Source: Mastigamoeba balamuthi
Taxonomy: Eukaryota; Evosea; Mastigamoebida; Mastigamoebidae
Length of the DNA: 28,307 nucleotides
Assembly (NCBI GenBank): GCA_902651635.1
Contig: CACRSC010000062.1
Location: 72,323 to 100,629, forward strand
Reading direction: 5' to 3'
Notes under the pieces: generated by a model
The model's database searches: none
What the model saw: only the letters and a program-made list of their open reading frames with translations
Told to the model about the DNA's origin: nothing
Position numbers and translations under genes: made by a program
Shown here: one piece after another, positions 23,022 to 28,307 of the stretch
Layout: every line of letters starts with the position of its first letter
How positions within the stretch are numbered: position 1 is the stretch's first letter

Positions 23022-23378
23022 CTAGGGGGCTGCGTGCAGGGCGTCGATGTGGTGCGTCAGCGTGTTCAGCGCCACATCTGCAGGCGCCCCCGCGTCTCCG
23101 CCCTCGGGCGCGCGCCCCACCAGCAGCGCGTTGCTGGTCTCAGCGCGGCGGAGCAGGAGGCGCTGCGGGGGCGCCGGGGGCAGCGGGGACTGCGGGGACT
23201 GCGGGGCCGCGGGGACGACGAGGGCGACGGCCTCGTCCGTGGGGGCCGCGCTGCGCACCTCCAGGCGCGCCCGGCCGCTCAGCAGCGCCGCGGCGACGTC
23301 CTCGGTGACCTCGAGCAGGCGCAGGCCCCCGTCGTCGGTGCCCGCGGCGCGGCTGACGCGCCACACGGCCTCGCTCAT
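23022..23378 (-). CDS. Short ORF resembling the N-terminus of DCC1 (possibly truncated)
   Basis: The ATG at 23376-23378 opens a 118-residue frame ending in TAG. It contains GLRLLEVTEDVAAALLSGRA, PTDEAVALVV, LLLRRAETSNALLVGRAP and VALNTLTHHIDALHAAP. Their order and spacing resemble the start of DCC1/DSCC1: an LLEL strand, a DEAV strand, a TSN-LL motif, then a strand before the conserved LKKLL helix. DCC1 is normally about 390 residues and joins CTF8 and CTF18 in the alternative PCNA loader for sister-chromatid cohesion. Nothing downstream on this strand encodes the rest. A GTGAGG donor-like site lies about 26 bp past the stop. It may be a fragment, a gene broken by a base error, or a chance likeness. 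Confidence 0.42.
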   Translation of the reverse strand: MSEAVWRVSRAAGTDDGGLRLLEVTEDVAAALLSGRARLEVRSAAPTDEAVALVVPAAPQSPQSPLPPAPPQRLLLRRAETSNALLVGRAPEGGDAGAPADVALNTLTHHIDALHAAP

Positions 23379-24050
23379 TGCCTCGCGCGCTTCTTGCAAA
23401 AGATCTTCGGTAGATTTTTGTGTCCGTGTCTGCCCTCAGGCCGTCCAAAACGTGGTGATTCTTTTATCTACAACTTGATAAGAAAAACACCGCACAGCGC
23501 ACTACTGCACAGTTCACCCGTGCCGTTCTCGTGCAGAATACGGTTGGTAGGACCCGATACGTGTGAGAGCTGCCTGGGCAGCACACTTGTGCAAAGGAAA
23601 CGTGCCAACAACTACTCGAGTGATATTCATAGACCAAGCCCGATCAGATCGGCACAGGGCATGAACACCACATGCCAAGGACGGATTTGAGCTGCTGGCA
23701 GCAGAGGGCCAGGAGCATGAACATAAATATCACACAGGCTGCTGGTATGTGTTCTTTGAGGCCCAGCTGCAATACTCATCCATGGTGAGTAAATGTGACT
23801 TGATACTATAGGAAATCTTGGTCTGCTCACAACTGACCTCGTCGCTGAAAACGCCATACATACAGAATGATTCATAAGTGTATCTTTTTATAACCAAACA
23901 GTCATCTCAGAAGTATCATGTGCAGAGCAGGATGCAGACAAGTGTACTCTATCAGGTACATCCAATGAAGCTGATTACTCCAGGGGCACCCAAACTGTTC
24001 AGATACATATTTATCAATCTAGAGTGCAGAAAGAGGACCCAACAAATGTA
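23379..24050. other. Transition into the AT-rich island
   Basis: GC content falls over this stretch. Reading frames are short and unconvincing. CAGGGGCACCCAAACT near 23981 resembles the ends of some hAT elements, but no partner end was found. The stretch closes with the TA dinucleotide (24049-24050) next to the proposed left end of the Tc1-type element. Confidence 0.4.
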
Positions 24051-24089
24051 CAGTGCTAAAAGAATCATAATTTTGAGTACAAAATTCTA

Positions 24090-25740
24090 ATTTCGCAGCA
24101 TCTTCAATCATGAACTCACGTGCTCATTCCACAATGCACATTAATAACATTGGGCTCTTAAATTCTCACGAGATTTTGGAATTCATCAAAATAACTTACT
24201 TCAAACAACTGAAATAAAATCAATCACTGTGTGCAATTCTGGCATATTTGCATTTGCATAGATCTGTAGTTCTAAGTAATCATGATACCAATTCAGATCA
24301 AAAACATGCATATATAAGATTCGAATCAAGTTATTGAATTTACTACAAATACAATTTAGTACAAATGAAATAGAATAAAACCTCTATAAGAAACTGCATT
24401 TATTTGATCAGTACAGAGGAAGAAGCATAAATCAGATAAAAAGTGAAATGATAATAATGCTACAGAAGAAATGTAATACACTAAGTTACTTCTTAATTGT
24501 AATGTAATGATCACTTATAAGCTGAAATGTGAGGAAAACTCGTCTACTACTTGAAAACCAAGGCTATATCACTACTAACACTCACAGCATTAAATATATT
24601 CCTCCAATTGCTATGTAGTACAAAAATCGATGAATGCAATAGAAACACATCTCTTAGTTAGCACTACAATTACTACTAGTTCTAAAAATTAGTGCTAGAA
24701 GTGCTACTAGTATTGCATAGTGCTTGATATAAAATAAAGTCACAGTGATAACAAATATTGAAATGAATTGTGCTTATAAACAAATCAATTAAGACCCTGT
24801 ATTGATACATGAATTCCTAGAGATAGTGCAACTTGTGCTGTCTACTTCCCACACATCTCACAGTCACTGCCTGTGAACTGTAACTACAGCTCATTCATAT
24901 GGCTGTGTCTTGTAGAGAAGAAGTTTACTGCAATAAGACTGAAATCTCTTCTTTGAGGGATTGTGAGAAAGTGATAGTTATCTTTACAAACGAGACTCTT
25001 TCTGTCTTATCTCAACATAAGACACAGGATCCTCAAATCCTGGGTATTGTGATCATTACATTATTATTCACCATTTCTCCCTTCTTCTCTTCCCTTCCCC
25101 CACCCCCGGCTTATGAAAGAGACCTCCAGGTGAATCAGATAATTCAACCAGAAGAAAACCTTTTTATATTTCTAACACATTTGCACAGATAGTAAAAGTG
25201 AAATTCATATTATCATAACTGCCTTTTTGAAGGTGATTTGAATTGCATATGAAGCATAATACTGTAATAATTCTTATATGGATGATACAGTTAAAGCAAT
25301 GAACAACTAAATCCTGATGAAGAGGTACGTAACTGCAAATACTATTCTTTTTCCCTTTCTTTCTTCAGTACTTATCACTGAGCAGTATGACAAATCACAT
25401 ACTAATCCTCGAAATCAGAGAAACCGTATGCAGAGCTCAGATTCTTCTTGGTCTGCTCCAGGAGATGAAGTGCCTACTTGTGGATTAGATAAAAATCAGA
25501 CAAGAGATGATCTCTTGCCATCATCAGATCATAGTTACTGTTGAAGAAATCCTCGAATACCTTGCCCTCCTTGCAGAAAATACCAAAAAAAATCAGCCTG
25601 CTCTTGAACTTAATGCCTGTTTTCGTGAAAAAATCTTATACCAGAAACCACAGAGCTAAGCACCTGGGACGAATTGCACTTGGAAACACCATTGGATGGC
25701 CTTCGAGATGGCATAAGTGCAGATCTGCAAGGGTTCTTGT
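24090..25740. other. Long AT-rich non-coding left part of the element
   Basis: About 1.65 kb between the left end and the transposase with no recognisable domain. Two small frames exist (24899-25192 and 25317-25544) with no similarity I recognise and no splice logic. The sequence may be decayed element, an older nested insertion or captured DNA. Confidence 0.5.
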
Positions 25741-25758
25741 TCAGTGATGAAATTTTAA

Positions 25759-26477
25759 CTTCAAAAGATACAGAAATCTGCTCTGCATGGATCACGTCAA
25801 GTATCAGCTATACTCAAAGACCAGGGTATCCAGGTGTCACCCTCAACAGTACAGCATAGAGCAAAAGAAGGAGGCTCATATTATGGAAAGCCATTGTTGA
25901 AACCACTACTCACTAGGAGCATTGTGAAAGACGACTCCAGTTTGCCAAGGAGAACCAGAATAGGAATTGGAATAGTGTTCTATGGACAGATGGGGCAACA
26001 TTTCGTATTGGTAGATGGACACGAAAGGTCTGGCAATGCAAAGGAGCCCGGTTTGTGCAAAGGACTGTGAAATATGCAGGAAAGCTGAATGTGTGGGGCT
26101 GCTTTTCTGCTCAAGGATTTGGTTACTTGCATATTTTCCCAGAAAATCTCACTGGAGTTGGAATGTGCCATATTTACAAACATTACTTACTACCTTCTGC
26201 CAGAATGCTCTTTGGAAAGAGATTCAGAGATTGGTCTCTGCAGGAGGACAATGACTTGAAACATCGAAGTCATATTGCTCAAAAGTGGAAGAGAGATCAT
26301 AATGTGGCCTGCATCTCATGGCCAGCATGCAGTCCTGATCTAAATCCAATTGAAAACGTTTGGGGACTTCTAAAGGCTCGTGTTTCTATGCGCAATCCAA
26401 GAAACATTAATCAGTTGGAATGCACCATTCGCTCTGAGTGGAAGAAGCTTGGAGTGGAGTATGCTCAGCATTTGTGA
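25759..26477 (+). pseudogene. Tc1-type DD34E transposase pseudogene
   Basis: From 25759 one frame encodes a helix-turn-helix region (SRQVSAILKDQGIQVSPST), then YYGKPLLKPLLT. Near 25915 the homology moves to another frame, which continues RRLQFAKENQ, WTDGATF (first catalytic Asp), NVWGCFSAQGFG, LQEDNDLKHRS (second Asp) and SPDLNPIENVW (Glu), ending TGA at 26475-26477. Thirty-four residues separate the second Asp from the Glu, the DD34E spacing of Tc1 elements. A TAA at 25756 closes the first frame upstream, so the normal N-terminus is missing or shifted. The catalytic triad is intact, but the shift and missing start make it inactive as assembled. Confidence 0.93.
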
Positions 26478-26818
26478 ATTCTGTTCCTTTCCATTTGCAG
26501 CAAGAGAGCAATGGTGACTTCATCATGTACTAGGGATCAGCATTCTCATGACTCTCTCTGAATCTGTCTACAAAGCTGCAATTACAATTCTCAAATGAAA
26601 AATCTGACCAGGGAGGTGATTATGATGGGCACTGTAACTGTCAATGGGTCTCTTGTCAAATGACCCCACGCTCGTTTGTTGGCGGAGATTTCCTGGGCTG
26701 GCGGAGATATACTTTGTGTGGCTCCGGCCAACCAAGGACACGTGGCACACTTAAAGTTTGCCCCCCGCTGTAAACCCCCCCGCCCTGACACGTGCGGATC
26801 GAGTGCTTCTTCAGGAGG

Positions 26819-27097
26819 ATGGTGCAGGTCTTCCACATCCTCCTCAAGCCCTACATCTACGACCACAATGTCCTCCTGGACGACATTGACATCTTGTTCA
26901 TGCTCACCAACGAGCACATCCGGATTCGTGGCCTCGACAACAACGACAGCACGTTCTACCGCCAGTGGTTCGAGGACATTGCAAGGAAGCAGAGTGACAA
27001 GAAGGAGAAGAAGCGCGTGGCCAGCCATGTGTATCAGCGCCGTCTCCAGGCAGTAATCGAAAGAGAGAGCCAGGAGATCGACGCCGATGTCCTCTAG
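26819..27097 (+). CDS. Unrecognised short coding ORF, possibly a last exon
   Basis: The ATG at 26819 opens 92 codons to TAG at 27095-27097. The product is charged and mostly helical: MVQVFHILLKPYIYDHNVLL, then DDIDILFML, FYRQWFEDIARK, a Lys-rich QSDKKEKKRVA and an acidic end EIDADVL. Codon use is GC-ending as in host genes, unlike the adjacent transposon. Just upstream lie a CTGAC and TTCTTCAG, matching a branch site and acceptor, so it may be the last exon of a larger gene whose earlier part is displaced by the AT-rich insertion. I do not recognise the family. Confidence 0.5.
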   Translation: MVQVFHILLKPYIYDHNVLLDDIDILFMLTNEHIRIRGLDNNDSTFYRQWFEDIARKQSDKKEKKRVASHVYQRRLQAVIERESQEIDADVL

Positions 27098-28221
27098 AGC
27101 CATTTCCAGGAACCGTGTGTGACGTGGTCATTCGCGAGGGACTTACTCCTTTCCGAATTCCCTTGCCATCCCGGGATGGCTCAACCGATCCCGGGTTTCT
27201 CAGCCAGCCCGAGAAGATAAAAGAATCCAAAGTACACCTGGCACCGCACCTGTGATATCTCAGCCCTCCAGCAAGGCCGCCGTCTTCTGACAGGAGATCC
27301 AATAAATATGTTCCTCGCAGTCAGATCTATGAATTAAATTGGGATCATTCAAGGGAAGGCAGTGCACTTAGTTCTGGGTATTACTTATGGGTTAGAGTGA
27401 TATGAACCGTGAATGGCAATGTGCTGCTCTCTCCCCAAAGTTGAGTTTCATGACATTGGGAGTGTGCTTTCTTCCACTCTGACAAGGTTACAGTGCTCTC
27501 TTCCCTGTTGCATATCAGGAAGAGCACGTCCCTCACTGCAATTCAACTGCTAACGCAGCTCTTATTCCCTGCCATCCAGTCGTGATATGGCAGAATTCCC
27601 AATATCCAATATTGGGGAGGTTCTGTGGTTCGCCAGGTCAAATATCACTTGATCTGGTTGTGCCAATCCAGTTCATCGTGATTGCCATTTGTACTGTTTT
27701 GACCTGCGTGGCTGCAGGGCTGCAACAGATACTGGCCGAGATGCAGGACCTGTCGGTACTCCCTCTGATCACCATTGCTGCTCTGGCAAGTGCCCCCCCC
27801 CCTCCCCCGGGCCAAGGGACCCGTCAAGGGCTGTGTGATGGGGCCGTCTGCTCTTGGCAGGGTGTTCCAGAGGGACGGCCATGCTAACGAGCTTGCTGAC
27901 TCCTCTGTGCACATCACGAGGCTGCACGCGCATGCCTCTGAGTGACCCAGCCCACTGTGGCTCCCACCGGTCAAGTGGCCCAGCAGGAGCTGTTCTCCCC
28001 CAACCGCTGATAACCTTTTTTTGGTGCCCGGGAGAAGAAGTCTCTTGATCACAGAAATACCCCAAGTTTGCAGGCTCCCGCTCATATAGAGTAGAGCGTT
28101 TAAAAGGGGGCAGTTTGATTTTATGGGGGCAGTTCGTCACTGATTTTTGGGCCTCTTTTAAAGCCAAACACCCTTTGAGCCGACCAAACCCCAACCACCC
28201 ACCCTCGTGTTTCTCAACACA
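27098..28221. other. Region after the unrecognised ORF, with a possible poly(A) signal
   Basis: AATAAA occurs at 27301-27306, about 200 bp past the stop at 27097. A hydrophobic plus-strand frame at about 27640-27790 (VVPIQFIVIAICTVLTCVAA) could encode one membrane helix but lacks a start codon and splice evidence. Just before the last gene a GGGGGCAGTT word repeats 19 bp apart near 28106 and 28125. Nothing else can be supported. Confidence 0.35.
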
Positions 28222-28307
28222 ATGAGCTCTGCTCTTGACCAGTACCGTGACCTCCTCATCTCGGGCGTCCTCAAACATGTGCTGGCATCCAAGGCACACA
28301 GGGCTAC
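28222..28307 (+). CDS. Start of an unidentified gene, cut by the window edge
   Basis: The ATG at 28222-28224 opens a frame reading MSSALDQYRDLLISGVLKHV with GC-ending codons, running to the end of the window. The 5' flank is A/C-rich (CAACCACCCACCC... TTCTCAACACA before the ATG), which suits a leader. Twenty-eight codons are too few to assign a function. Confidence 0.45.
   Translation, partial: MSSALDQYRDLLISGVLKHVLASKAHRA

Larger units (their letters stand above)
24051..26634 (+). mobile_element. Degenerate Tc1/mariner-superfamily element in an AT-rich island
   Basis: The transposase remnant near the right end is the firm evidence. Proposed ends: the left reads CAGTGCTAAAAGAATCATAA from 24051 after a TA; the right reads ATTATGATGGGCACTG up to 26634 before a TA. 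Inverted, the two share CAGTGC and then ATCATAAT, offset by about five bases, which fits diverged terminal inverted repeats and the TA target duplication typical of Tc1 elements. The span of 2584 bp is longer than the usual 1.2-1.7 kb, and its AT-rich composition contrasts sharply with host genes. Boundaries are inferred by eye. Confidence 0.7.

Noticed and set aside
23975-24000. hAT-like terminal sequence CAGGGGCACCCAAACT
   Set aside because: No inverted partner, target duplication or transposase of that family was found, so the likeness may be chance.
27769-28299. 176-codon minus-strand frame near the right edge
   Set aside because: No recognisable domain, overlaps the start of a plus-strand gene, and is within chance length for this composition.

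Overview
This is eukaryotic nuclear DNA from an intron-dense, mostly GC-rich protist. Genes are compact and most are split by introns of about 50-300 bp, which could be placed by keeping protein domains in frame. The gene set includes a kinesin-2 flagellar motor, a PH-CRIB PAK kinase, a C2-domain CaMK-like kinase of a type described in Entamoeba, a PHO80-like cyclin, an EDR2_C (DUF1336) protein and the telomere protein STN1. Together these suggest a flagellated amoebozoan, possibly an archamoeba such as Mastigamoeba. That identity is inference; no rRNA or other marker is present.

Layout, left to right: a 341-bp edge with a 29-bp direct repeat; an EDR2_C protein with a very long Ala/Gln/Pro/Glu-rich middle (minus); STN1 (plus); an 11-exon EF-hand/PH/CRIB/STE20 kinase (minus); a PHO80-type cyclin (minus); an 11-exon C2-CAMK kinase (plus); about 1.1 kb without a recognised gene and a 437-bp run of N; a four-finger C2H2 factor whose second exon appears twice around a single N, almost certainly an assembly overlap; a kinesin-2 motor of 8 exons (plus); a short ORF resembling the N-terminus of the cohesion/clamp-loader factor DCC1 (minus); an AT-rich island holding a decayed Tc1-type transposon; one unrecognised short coding ORF; and the first codons of a gene cut by the right edge.

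The neighbours do not form a pathway. They are independently transcribed signalling, cell-cycle, telomere and flagellar genes. The shared interest lies in gene structure. The 5' splice sites favour GTGCG over GTAAG, at least three introns look like GC-AG, and branch sites resemble CTRAC. Introns and upstream regions share small AT-rich islands built from GAATC, GATATC/GATATTT and CCGAAATCAATTG-like words. The same kind of word also appears as a 30-bp tandem repeat inside a PAK coding exon. No convincing tRNA, rRNA or CRISPR array was seen.
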